NCBI GenBank assembly: GCA_016295275.1
Contig: JAEDLN010000001.1
Span: 1 to 64,000 of the forward strand
Source of the DNA: Kiritimatiellia bacterium
GTDB lineage: Bacteria > Verrucomicrobiota > Kiritimatiellia > RFP12 > UBA3636
Direction: 5' to 3'
Length of the DNA stretch: 64,000 nucleotides
Every line of letters begins with the position of its first letter. Positions within the stretch are counted from its first letter, which is position 1. A program made the position numbers and the translations under genes. Positions 37,894 through 45,457 of the stretch are shown here, piece after piece. The notes below the pieces were generated by a model that made no database searches, had not been told where the DNA came from, and worked only from the letters and a program-made list of their open reading frames with translations.

Positions 37894-39773
37894 TCGTCCC
37901 ATTGAAACAAGTAACGCTTTTCTGCCTGGAAAAGGATAAAAACGAAACGCTCGCACGGCTCGCAGATTTGGGAATGATTCACATCCTGACCGACGCCGCT
38001 GCCCCCGAGAGCCCCGGACGGACTCGCGCACATGATGATGCCGCAGCCGCCGAACGCGCCGTAAATGCCATCCGGAGCGCCGCAGCCTTGAAGCCCGGAC
38101 AAAGCCACACGCTCGCCCTTCGAAAGATTTCCGTTCGCTTGAATGGCACTACACCGGAACCGGTTCGCCGCGCGAATGCGCTCGCCGATGCCTGTTGCGA
38201 AGCGTCCGAAGAAGCCGATGCTCTCGACAAAACAATTGCCCGATACGCCCCGTTCGGTTCCTTCGATCCCTCTCTCGCACAAAACATCAAAAAACAAATC
38301 GGCCGATCCGTCTTTCTCTTTTCCGCTCCGGAAAAAATGGTGATGCCGACAGTCGAAGACGGATGGGTCGATATTCTCTCCGCCAATGATTCCGAAAAGA
38401 CCGTTTATGGTGTTTTCATCGGAAAATCACTCCCCGAGGGACTCGATCCAATCGCTCTTCCCGTCGAACCGCTCGACCGGACTCGCTCCCGGTTCAAAGA
38501 GGCAATGTGCCGCAAAATCAAGGCCGTGGAAGCACTCGCCGCCATGAAAAGCGAGCTTCCCGTAATTGAAGAGGCCGCCAAATCCGCCGCCGAGGCAAAT
38601 TCATTTGCACTCGCGCTTGAGGCCATGAAGGACGTCGGACCTATCGCTCATATCACCGGATATGTGGATGCCCGTAAGTGCGAAAAACTGCTTGAAGAAG
38701 CACGGGAACAAGGATGGGGTATCTTTCTCCGCGATCCGCTTCCCGAAGAAAATCCGCCGACCCTGCTCGAACCGCCGAAAGTTTTTCGTCCGGTTCTGGC
38801 AATCTTCAAGGGGCTTGGAATCTTGCCTTGCTACACGGAAACCGATATTTCCGTTCCCTTTTACGCGTTTTTCACCATCTTCTTCGCTATGCTGATCGGC
38901 GATGCCGGGTACGGGGCAATCATCTTGGCGCTTACGTTTTTCGGCCACCGCTCTCTTAAAAAGAAGTTCGGCGTTAATATCCCGGAACTCGCCAAAGGCG
39001 CACTTACGCTTTTCTATGTCTTCAGCTTCGCGACGATCGCCTACGGACTCCTTACCGCTACCATCTTCGGCATGCCGCAGACATGGCTCCCTGCCTCCTA
39101 TGCGGCTCTTCCCGTCGTGCAGTGGTTCGCCGATATGAACAATGTGATGTTGCTCTGCTTCCTGCTTGGTGCCATCCATTTGTCGATTGCGCGTCTCTGG
39201 AATGCGGTCTCGCTCTTTCCCGATACGAAATTTCTCGCCGAAATCGGTTGGACCGGAATCGTTTGGAGCATGTTCTTTATCATCTCTTCTCTCGTTGTCA
39301 AAGGATTCCAACAACCGGCCTGCACCATCCCGTTGCTGGTTGTTTCAATCCTCCTGACAGCCCTGTTCATGCTCCACAGGAATGAGCTCAAGTCAAACGG
39401 GGTCAGCCTGGGGATGCTGCCGCTCAATATCATCTCTTCCATGGGCGATATCATTTCCTATCTGCGCCTCTACGCCGTTGGTCTCGCTTCCGTCAAAGTC
39501 GCGGAAAACTTCGATACTATGGCCGCAGGTATCGAGCTTCCGATCTATGCAAAAATTCCCGTCATGATCCTCATTCTTGCCGCCGGCCACGCCATCAACT
39601 TCGCAATGGGCGGACTTTCCATCCTCGTCCATGCCGTGCGATTGAATACGTTGGAATTCTCGGGCGCAAAAGGGGTAACATGGGGCGGATATGAATTCCA
39701 ATCCTTTACGGCCAAGAAACCGGACTCCCTGCCGGAGCTGGAAAACGCTCTTCCGAACGGAAGCAAAGCATAA
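37890..39773 (+). CDS. ntpI: V-type ATPase subunit I (a-subunit homolog)
   Basis: The 627-residue protein has a cytoplasmic N-terminal half (about 1-310) and a membrane half with about seven helices. The latter includes FFAMLIGDAGYGAI and a late SYLRLYAVGLASVKVA, where a conserved Arg contacts the proteolipid ring. It forms the ion half-channel. Length and order after subunit D match Chlamydia and other bacterial V-ATPase operons. Confidence 0.93.
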   Translation: MIVPLKQVTLFCLEKDKNETLARLADLGMIHILTDAAAPESPGRTRAHDDAAAAERAVNAIRSAAALKPGQSHTLALRKISVRLNGTTPEPVRRANALADACCEASEEADALDKTIARYAPFGSFDPSLAQNIKKQIGRSVFLFSAPEKMVMPTVEDGWVDILSANDSEKTVYGVFIGKSLPEGLDPIALPVEPLDRTRSRFKEAMCRKIKAVEALAAMKSELPVIEEAAKSAAEANSFALALEAMKDVGPIAHITGYVDARKCEKLLEEAREQGWGIFLRDPLPEENPPTLLEPPKVFRPVLAIFKGLGILPCYTETDISVPFYAFFTIFFAMLIGDAGYGAIILALTFFGHRSLKKKFGVNIPELAKGALTLFYVFSFATIAYGLLTATIFGMPQTWLPASYAALPVVQWFADMNNVMLLCFLLGAIHLSIARLWNAVSLFPDTKFLAEIGWTGIVWSMFFIISSLVVKGFQQPACTIPLLVVSILLTALFMLHRNELKSNGVSLGMLPLNIISSMGDIISYLRLYAVGLASVKVAENFDTMAAGIELPIYAKIPVMILILAAGHAINFAMGGLSILVHAVRLNTLEFSGAKGVTWGGYEFQSFTAKKPDSLPELENALPNGSKA

Positions 39774-39819
39774 CCATTTCACTCTTTCATAAACAAATTC
39801 CACTAAGGAGTAACTAATC

Positions 39820-40302
39820 ATGAGTCCCGAAATCAACACCGCACTGGGTATCGCCGGTGCCGTTATCGCCCTTGGTCTGAGTGCTTTCGGTTCCGCACTC
39901 GGAACCGGAAAAGCCGCAGCATCCGCTATCGGTGCGTGGAAAAAGTGCTTTGCACAAGGAAAGCAGGCCCCCTTCGTTTTGCTTTCCTATGTCGGCGCCC
40001 CCATTACCCAAACCCTCTACGGCATGATCCTCATGTTCAAGATGGTCGGTACCGCCCAGGATCCGAATGCGCTTCCCGGAACCGGTATCGCACTCGTCAT
40101 CCTCGGACTCTTTGCCGGCATCGCCATCGGAACCTCGGCTTTCTTGCAGGGGCTCGCCGCCGCAGGTGCCGCCGATTCCCAGGCGGAAACTGGCAACGGT
40201 CTCGCCAACAACATGTCCGCCCTCGGCATCGTCGAAACGACTGCGATCTTCGCCATGGTCTTTACCTATTTGGCCGTTGGCAATCTCGTTGCCGACGCAT
40301 AA
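39820..40302 (+). CDS. ntpK: V-type ATPase subunit K (proteolipid)
   Basis: A 160-residue protein with four transmembrane helices in two hairpins. The ion-binding Glu is E139 in GIVETTAIF. The equivalent site in the first hairpin is Gln, giving one carboxylate per subunit as in V-type rings. T63, Q64, Y67, Q110 and E139 correspond closely to the Na+ ligands described for Enterococcus hirae NtpK, suggesting a Na+-translocating enzyme. AAGGAG precedes the ATG. It is the last V-ATPase subunit of the operon. Confidence 0.92.
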   Translation: MSPEINTALGIAGAVIALGLSAFGSALGTGKAAASAIGAWKKCFAQGKQAPFVLLSYVGAPITQTLYGMILMFKMVGTAQDPNALPGTGIALVILGLFAGIAIGTSAFLQGLAAAGAADSQAETGNGLANNMSALGIVETTAIFAMVFTYLAVGNLVADA

Positions 40303-40312
40303 TCATCGAAGC

Positions 40313-40330
40313 CGGAAACGATCGTTTCCG
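40313..40330. promoter_or_regulatory. 18-bp perfect palindrome before the PspC gene
   Basis: CGGAAACGATCGTTTCCG is an uninterrupted perfect palindrome. It lies ten bases after ntpK and four bases before the PspC ATG. Such symmetry suggests a dimeric repressor site or a transcript hairpin that blocks translation. No regulator is known. Confidence 0.4.
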
Positions 40331-40334
40331 AATC

Positions 40335-40553
40335 ATGTCCATGCAGTTGAAAAAACGACTCTACCGGACAGAAGGTCCTGATGCCATGATCGCCGGCGTA
40401 TGCGGCGGTCTGGCAGAGTATTGGAATATCGATCCGGTTTTCGTTCGATTCGCTACTTTGGTTCTCGTTCTGTGCGCCAGTGTCGGGGTCTGGATTTACC
40501 TTGCCGGAATCTTGATTATTCCCAGAAAAAGCAATCTGAATTCCCGATTCTGA
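40335..40553 (+). CDS. PspC-domain small membrane protein
   Basis: A 72-residue protein matching the PspC domain: KKRLYRTEGPDAMIAGVCGGLAEYW, then PVFVRFATLVLVLC and a single transmembrane helix ending IPRK. PspC-type proteins sense or relay envelope stress. I chose the ATG at 40335 because upstream sequence in this frame is a shadow of ntpK. It lies 32 bases after ntpK and could be co-transcribed with the V-ATPase. Confidence 0.85.
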   Translation: MSMQLKKRLYRTEGPDAMIAGVCGGLAEYWNIDPVFVRFATLVLVLCASVGVWIYLAGILIIPRKSNLNSRF

Positions 40554-40910
40554 TAGCCCGGACATGTAGAGTGCCTGACGGTTTCTCCGGCATTTCGTTT
40601 CGTTTGCCATCGTACGTTTGGATTTTCCTCCTTTCGTGCGGTGGTGTTTCCTTTTCGGCGATTCTTCCTTGCCCCTAGCGTCTGTTCCGGAAAATCGCAA
40701 ATGCAATGCACCTTGCAACAAAGGGAAAACGAACCGTTTACGGACTTTCCCAAAACCATCGGCCCCGCTTGTGTAGCAATCCCAATGCCCGTTTTATCTC
40801 CTTTTCAGCCCTACCAAGCGTTACGATTTCGGGTTCATTGCATTGTACCCGGCTCTCGCGATAATCGCCGTATTATGGTAGAATGAGACCAACCGATACC
40901 GTTTGCTCAT
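40554..40910 (+). other. Intergenic gap before pgsA
   Basis: No gene recognised in these 357 bases. The sequence just before pgsA is AT-richer (TATTATGGTAGAAT near 40870-40884) and may hold its promoter, but no convincing -35 partner at 16-18 bases was found. Confidence 0.3.
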
Positions 40911-41435
40911 ATGAATCTTCCCAACAAACTAACGCTCCTTCGAATTCTCCTGATTCCTCTCTTTTTGGGCGTCCTATATGCGGATATTTCACATGCCAAA
41001 CCGCTTGCATTGGCCATCTTCTTGCTCGCAAGCGCAACCGATTGGCTGGATGGGTTTCTCGCTAGAAGACTCCGGCTTATTACCGATTTCGGAAAATTCG
41101 CGGATCCTTTGGCGGATAAAATGCTCGTGACGGCGGCCATGCTCTGGAATGTCCAAACCGGGCTGATGCCCGCATGGATCGTCCTTGTGGTGATCTGCCG
41201 CGAATTCGCCGTATCCGGACTGCGAATGATGGCTGCCTCGAAAGGCATCGTTCTCGCTGCCGCCTTCTCCGGGAAAATCAAAACGGCGGCAACCATGCTC
41301 TGCCTCTGTCTGTATTTCCTGCCGGAATTCTTCAATGGCGAATGGATCGTCTGCAACTGGATTATTCTCCTGACAACGCTTTACTCTGGCGTTGAATACT
41401 TTACGAAAAACAGGAAGCTCATCGCCTCCTGCTAA
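40911..41435 (+). CDS. pgsA: CDP-diacylglycerol-glycerol-3-phosphate phosphatidyltransferase
   Basis: A 174-residue membrane enzyme of phosphatidylglycerol synthesis. It carries the CDP-alcohol phosphatidyltransferase motif: DWLDGFLARR, then DFGKFADPLADK. Five or six transmembrane helices fit the family. It makes phosphatidylglycerol phosphate at the inner membrane. truA follows 19 bases downstream. Confidence 0.92.
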   Translation: MNLPNKLTLLRILLIPLFLGVLYADISHAKPLALAIFLLASATDWLDGFLARRLRLITDFGKFADPLADKMLVTAAMLWNVQTGLMPAWIVLVVICREFAVSGLRMMAASKGIVLAAAFSGKIKTAATMLCLCLYFLPEFFNGEWIVCNWIILLTTLYSGVEYFTKNRKLIASC

Positions 41436-41454
41436 CTTAAAACGAGACCCCGCA

Positions 41455-42258
41455 ATGCCCCGTTTTCGCGCAACAATCGCTTACGATGGAACCGATTTCC
41501 ACGGTTGGCAAAAACAGCCCGGCTTCCGCACCGTCCAAGAAGAAATCGAAACAGCTCTCCTGCCCCTCTCTCCAAACGCGGCGCCTGTCCATGTTCATGG
41601 CTCTGGTCGTACCGATGCAGGCGTTCACGCCCGCGGCCAAGTTGCTCATTTCGATCTCGATCGGAATATCCCCGTAAACTCCCTGCGTCGCGCTCTCAAC
41701 GATAAACTCACACCCGATGTGCGAATCCTGGAAGCCGCCCCCTGCGACCCCCTCTTCGATGCGCAACGCTCCGCACACGCCAAAGAATATCGCTATCGAA
41801 TCTGGAATGCCGAAGTCGTCGATCCATCGCTTCGACGTCATCGCGGCCATGTCGGACGTGCCCTCGATGTGGATGCCATGCGCCGCGCGGCACGTGACTT
41901 CGTAGGCGAACATGACTTTGCCGCTTTCTCCGCAAACCCGCAACGCGAAATCGAATCGACCGTGCGCCACATCTTTTCTCTGGAGGTGCATGCGGATTTG
42001 CCGGAAATTGAAATCCGTGTCATCGGAAACGGATTCCTGTATAAAATGGTTCGCTCCATCTCCGGTTATTTGATCTCAGTCGGTATGCACCGAGCCCCGG
42101 CCGACTCCGTCCCTGCCGTTATTCAATCAAAAATCCGTACGGCTCGCGTCGAAACCGCCCCCGCTCAAGGCCTCTTCCTTTGGCAAGTCTGGTACGATCA
42201 AGGTGAACGGTTGCGAATGGAAAGAGACCTTTTTCCAACCTATTCGGCACTGCGCTGA
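41455..42258 (+). CDS. truA: tRNA pseudouridine(38-40) synthase TruA
   Basis: A 267-residue protein with IAYDGTDFHGWQKQP at the N-terminus and the catalytic GSGRTDAGVHARGQ motif (D54). TruA makes pseudouridine in the anticodon arm at positions 38-40. I chose the ATG at 41455 because it gives the canonical N-terminus; upstream codons of the open frame are inside pgsA. The gene follows pgsA closely. Confidence 0.94.
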   Translation: MPRFRATIAYDGTDFHGWQKQPGFRTVQEEIETALLPLSPNAAPVHVHGSGRTDAGVHARGQVAHFDLDRNIPVNSLRRALNDKLTPDVRILEAAPCDPLFDAQRSAHAKEYRYRIWNAEVVDPSLRRHRGHVGRALDVDAMRRAARDFVGEHDFAAFSANPQREIESTVRHIFSLEVHADLPEIEIRVIGNGFLYKMVRSISGYLISVGMHRAPADSVPAVIQSKIRTARVETAPAQGLFLWQVWYDQGERLRMERDLFPTYSALR

Positions 42259-42372
42259 AAATAAAATGAACCTCCATAAAAAATAGTGAATAAAGATTCA
42301 AACTTCCACGTCTATTCCTACGTAGCGAAATCGCAATCCTGTTATTCACCAATAGTTCAAAAGGAGTCTGCT

Positions 42373-42966
42373 ATGAAAAATCCGTTCCGGAAAATGTCTC
42401 TTTGTATGCTGATAGGGGGCCTGATCTTCTCCACCCCATCCGTCGTTCTCGCCGCCAGAGAACCAAACCCCCGTTTTGCACCACCGCCACCACATGCGGT
42501 TTCTGCAAGACCTATGCCGCGGAACCGTCCAGCCCCGCAACGCTTCAATGGCGCGCATCGCCCTGCACCGCCGCCGCCAGTCGTCTATAGAAGCGATCGC
42601 CACCACAAACACAACCCGTCGATTTGGCCCGCCGTTGGTGTGGGACTCGGAATCGGAGTGGTCAATGCCCTCCTCACGCCGCAGCCGTCCACGGTCCAAC
42701 AAACCGTCTCTACGACCTATGTCGTACCAAGCGCTACGGTCTCGACGACACCGCAATCAGTTGTCTATACGCCCCCCGCGCCAACCACCGTTGTCGCACA
42801 ACCGGCTTCAACGGTCGTTTATGAACAAACGACAGCACCAATCGTCGTGCAGCCGGTATCGACGGTCGTTTATGAACAAACGACGACAACAACACTCCCG
42901 GCACCGGCTCCTATCCGTCTTCCGGCCCCGCCGCCACCGCCAGTCGTGTTTTCATTCCAGTTTTAG
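42373..42966 (+). CDS. Secreted Pro/Thr/Val-rich protein with VVYEQTT repeats
   Basis: The 197-residue product has an AAGGAG ribosome binding site, a signal peptide (about 1-27, ending VLAA), then low-complexity Pro/His/Arg sequence and a glycine-rich helix (PAVGVGLGIGVVNALL). Two copies of STVVYEQTT flank a Val/Pro linker. It ends VVFSFQF, and a terminal Phe is common in outer-membrane proteins, although no barrel is visible. Unknown function; probably a small envelope-anchored or surface protein. Confidence 0.65.
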   Translation: MKNPFRKMSLCMLIGGLIFSTPSVVLAAREPNPRFAPPPPHAVSARPMPRNRPAPQRFNGAHRPAPPPPVVYRSDRHHKHNPSIWPAVGVGLGIGVVNALLTPQPSTVQQTVSTTYVVPSATVSTTPQSVVYTPPAPTTVVAQPASTVVYEQTTAPIVVQPVSTVVYEQTTTTTLPAPAPIRLPAPPPPPVVFSFQF

Positions 42967-43347
42967 ATCCGAATCCGTTTTTGAGCGGCCTAAAGCGGTC
43001 TTTTGACCTTGTTCGAATTTCTCTGGAGAACGAATCAGAACCGGCTGGAATGTGCGGTCATACTGGCGGTTGGGCGCGATGCCTGGCCGCCATAGCCCGT
43101 GGGGGCTCCCCACCCTCACGACTCGCACCGCCCGAGCGGTGGCGAGCCACCCCTATCAGAGAAAATACCCCCGGAGTAGAGATATTTCGGATTGCAAACG
43201 AGACCTTTACGCGGACGCTATTATTTGCGAGACGCATCCTCGTTCTTGTGATACAATCGAACAAACGGAATACGCCTTCAGATCGTTTTCATCTCAATAC
43301 GAATCCGATGCGTTTTTCTCGAAAACAGACTGTCTTTTCTTCCATTC
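42967..43347 (+). other. Gap carrying a dispersed-repeat copy
   Basis: No gene was found. The central part holds the dispersed repeat at 43074-43130. The right part is AT-richer before the phosphorylase gene, with TACAAT at 43252-43257 but no good -35. Confidence 0.35.
43074..43130 (+). repeat. GC-rich dispersed repeat, copy A
   Basis: These 57 bases match 59000-59056 at about 49 positions by manual alignment without gaps, including the identical core GCCCGTGGGGGCTCCCCACC. The core is partly palindromic (GGGGGCTCCCC). It lies outside genes. Confidence 0.7.
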
Positions 43348-44181
43348 ATGAACGATCAACTTTTCCAAGAAGCCCTAGACGCTTTGCCCGACATCCTTCG
43401 CGAAAAGCCCCCAATCCTTGCGATTCAACTCGGTTCCGGCTGGAATAAAGCCGTGGACAATCTGAGCGTCCTATGCGAAGTTCCATACGCGCAAATCCCC
43501 CATCTTGGCGGCGCAACCGTCATCGGTCATAGCGGAAGCCTTCTTCTTTGCGAAAAGGGAAACGGACACCGAATCCTCTGTTGGAGCGGACGCCGACACT
43601 GGTATGAAGGATGCGAATGGGAAGCCGTCGTGATGTCCGCCGTCCTTTCACACCGCCTTGGATGCCCGTCCTTCCTCGTCACAAATGCCTCCGGCGCAAT
43701 CCGAACCGATCTCAATCCCGGCGATCTCGTCATCTTGCGCGATCATATCCGCCTTTCGCCGCTATCTCCGCTTCGCGGCGAACACAACCCGCTCTTCGGA
43801 CCGCGGTTTCCCGACCAGACCGAGGTCTACTCCGCCCCCCTTCGTGCCCGCTTGAAAGAGGCCGGGCTCCGGCAAGGTCTTCACCTTACCGAAGGCGTTT
43901 TCGCACTTGCTTCCGGACCTGCCTATGAAACCCCAGCCGAAATCCGAGCATACGGGATCCTCGGCGCCGATCTTGTTGGAATGTCAACCGTTCCGGAAGT
44001 CATGGTCGCATCCTCCCAAGGCATGTCCGTTGCCGGAATTTCCTTCGTTGCCAATATGGCCGCCGGAATCTCCGGTAAGCACTTGGACGGCGAAGAGGTC
44101 GTCGAATGCGCTCGACAGCATACCGGCAGACTTTCCCAAATCATCTTGGATTATATCGATTTGACCATCGATCATCTCTAG
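43348..44181 (+). CDS. Purine nucleoside phosphorylase
   Basis: A 277-residue trimeric-type purine nucleoside phosphorylase. It has AIQLGSGW near residue 26, LVTNASGAIRTDLNPGDLV, GPAYETPAEIRAYG and DLVGMSTVPEVMVA. It cleaves purine nucleosides with phosphate to the base and ribose 1-phosphate for salvage. It follows an intergenic repeat and precedes a TIM-barrel gene about 60 bases downstream, possibly in one unit. Confidence 0.93.
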   Translation: MNDQLFQEALDALPDILREKPPILAIQLGSGWNKAVDNLSVLCEVPYAQIPHLGGATVIGHSGSLLLCEKGNGHRILCWSGRRHWYEGCEWEAVVMSAVLSHRLGCPSFLVTNASGAIRTDLNPGDLVILRDHIRLSPLSPLRGEHNPLFGPRFPDQTEVYSAPLRARLKEAGLRQGLHLTEGVFALASGPAYETPAEIRAYGILGADLVGMSTVPEVMVASSQGMSVAGISFVANMAAGISGKHLDGEEVVECARQHTGRLSQIILDYIDLTIDHL

Positions 44182-44241
44182 CCGAACACCCTACCACAAA
44201 ATCGACGTATTTTCTCCTCCTCTCTCAACCTGAACGCTGCT

Positions 44242-45015
44242 ATGCTCTTTGGTATCTACACAGCCCCCGATCATGCGCAACTTGTTGCAAATGCCGGATT
44301 TGACTTTCTGGAAATTTCGGTCAATCACGCCACTTTTCCTTCAGAATCAACCGACGTTTTCGAAGCGCGAATCCCCGAAATCCGGTCCTTGCCACTGCCC
44401 GTTTGGAACCTTGTCGAACTCCTTCCGAAAACGTTGCCGCTCTTCGGCTCGGACGCAAATATGGAAGCGGCCGTTCAGCGAACGGCTACGGTTCTTCAAC
44501 GCGCCAGCCGGCTGAACATCAAATCCGTCTGCTTCGGTAGCGGAGGGGCACGCATGGCTCCGCCGAATATGCCGCTCGATCGCGCATTCGACCAAATTGC
44601 CGAGTTTGTCTCGGCCATTGCCCCGATTGCAGAAAAGACCGGCGTGACCTTTGTCGTCGAAAATCTCAACAAAAACGAAACCAATCTGCTCAATTCCGTA
44701 GAAGATTGTGCTCGTATCGTCCGAAAAGTCGGCTCCGATGCCGTCCGCTTGAATGTCGACGCATTCCACTGGGCACGTGAACAGGAGTCGCCCGATGCGA
44801 TTATCCGAAATGCAGACTTGATCGCTCACTGCCATATCGCAACAACGGCAAACCGAAAGGCCCCCGGCGATGAACCTTGCGATTTCCTTCCTTTCGCAAA
44901 AGCTCTCCAATCCGCCGGATACGACAAGACGCTCTCCGTGGAAGCCATCGTCGACAACCAGACGGAAGCCGGGTTCTCTCAAATCCTCAAAACCCTTCGC
45001 TCGATTTTCTCCTGA
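44242..45015 (+). CDS. Xylose isomerase-like TIM-barrel protein
   Basis: The 257-residue product belongs to the sugar phosphate isomerase/epimerase (AP endonuclease 2) superfamily. It has FGIYTAPDHAQLVANAGFDF at the start, VVENLNKNETNLLN, RLNVDAFHWARE and a late KTLSVEAIVDN, giving Glu/Asp/His metal positions of the fold. The substrate is unknown; a ketose, inosose or related epimerase is plausible. A strong terminator lies about 50 bases past the stop. Confidence 0.8.
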   Translation: MLFGIYTAPDHAQLVANAGFDFLEISVNHATFPSESTDVFEARIPEIRSLPLPVWNLVELLPKTLPLFGSDANMEAAVQRTATVLQRASRLNIKSVCFGSGGARMAPPNMPLDRAFDQIAEFVSAIAPIAEKTGVTFVVENLNKNETNLLNSVEDCARIVRKVGSDAVRLNVDAFHWAREQESPDAIIRNADLIAHCHIATTANRKAPGDEPCDFLPFAKALQSAGYDKTLSVEAIVDNQTEAGFSQILKTLRSIFS

Positions 45016-45063
45016 ACATCCCCCTCCTAAAAAAGCTAAGCCCTACCGGCCGTTCTCTCCTCG

Positions 45064-45101
45064 AAAAACACCTTCCGGATACGCATCCGGAGGGTGTTTT
45101 T
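45064..45101. terminator. Strong bidirectional Rho-independent terminator
   Basis: A 17-bp stem (9 bp, a wobble, then TCCGGAT/ATCCGGA) with loop ACGC, with five A on the left and five T on the right. It ends the transcription unit that contains the TIM-barrel gene. The remaining sequence up to 45457 contains no gene. Confidence 0.9.
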
Positions 45102-45378
45102 CTTGCAAAATCACTGCATACAATCGAACACACTTGGTTGCTGTCCGAACTTTTTCTCGCTGTTCCCACACGCCTTTTTCCCTTGCTTTCGCCACTTCCC
45201 TTCTTCTGTTCGTCACGACCCAAATTCGGAAATGCCAAGACTTAAAAGACTCGGAAAATCAAATCGAGTAATTTTGAGCCGTCCGGTGTCTTTCAGAAGC
45301 GCCCGTAAATGCATAGAAAGGCTTGCTGTGTCCTTTGAAATGCACCCTTGTATCTTCTACTTTTTTTACGCCTTTTCC

Positions 45379-45407
45379 TTGCTAGAAAAGGCTGTTTTTG
45401 ATAGACT
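45379..45407 (+). promoter_or_regulatory. Predicted promoter of the OPT/ABC transport locus
   Basis: TTGCTA and TAGACT are separated by exactly 17 bases; each box matches consensus at four of six positions. It lies about 50 bases before the first OPT-like start. Confidence 0.5.
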
Positions 45408-45457
45408 GGACCAAAAGAAGCAAATCGCGCAAACACAAGACCTATTCTGATTTTCAA

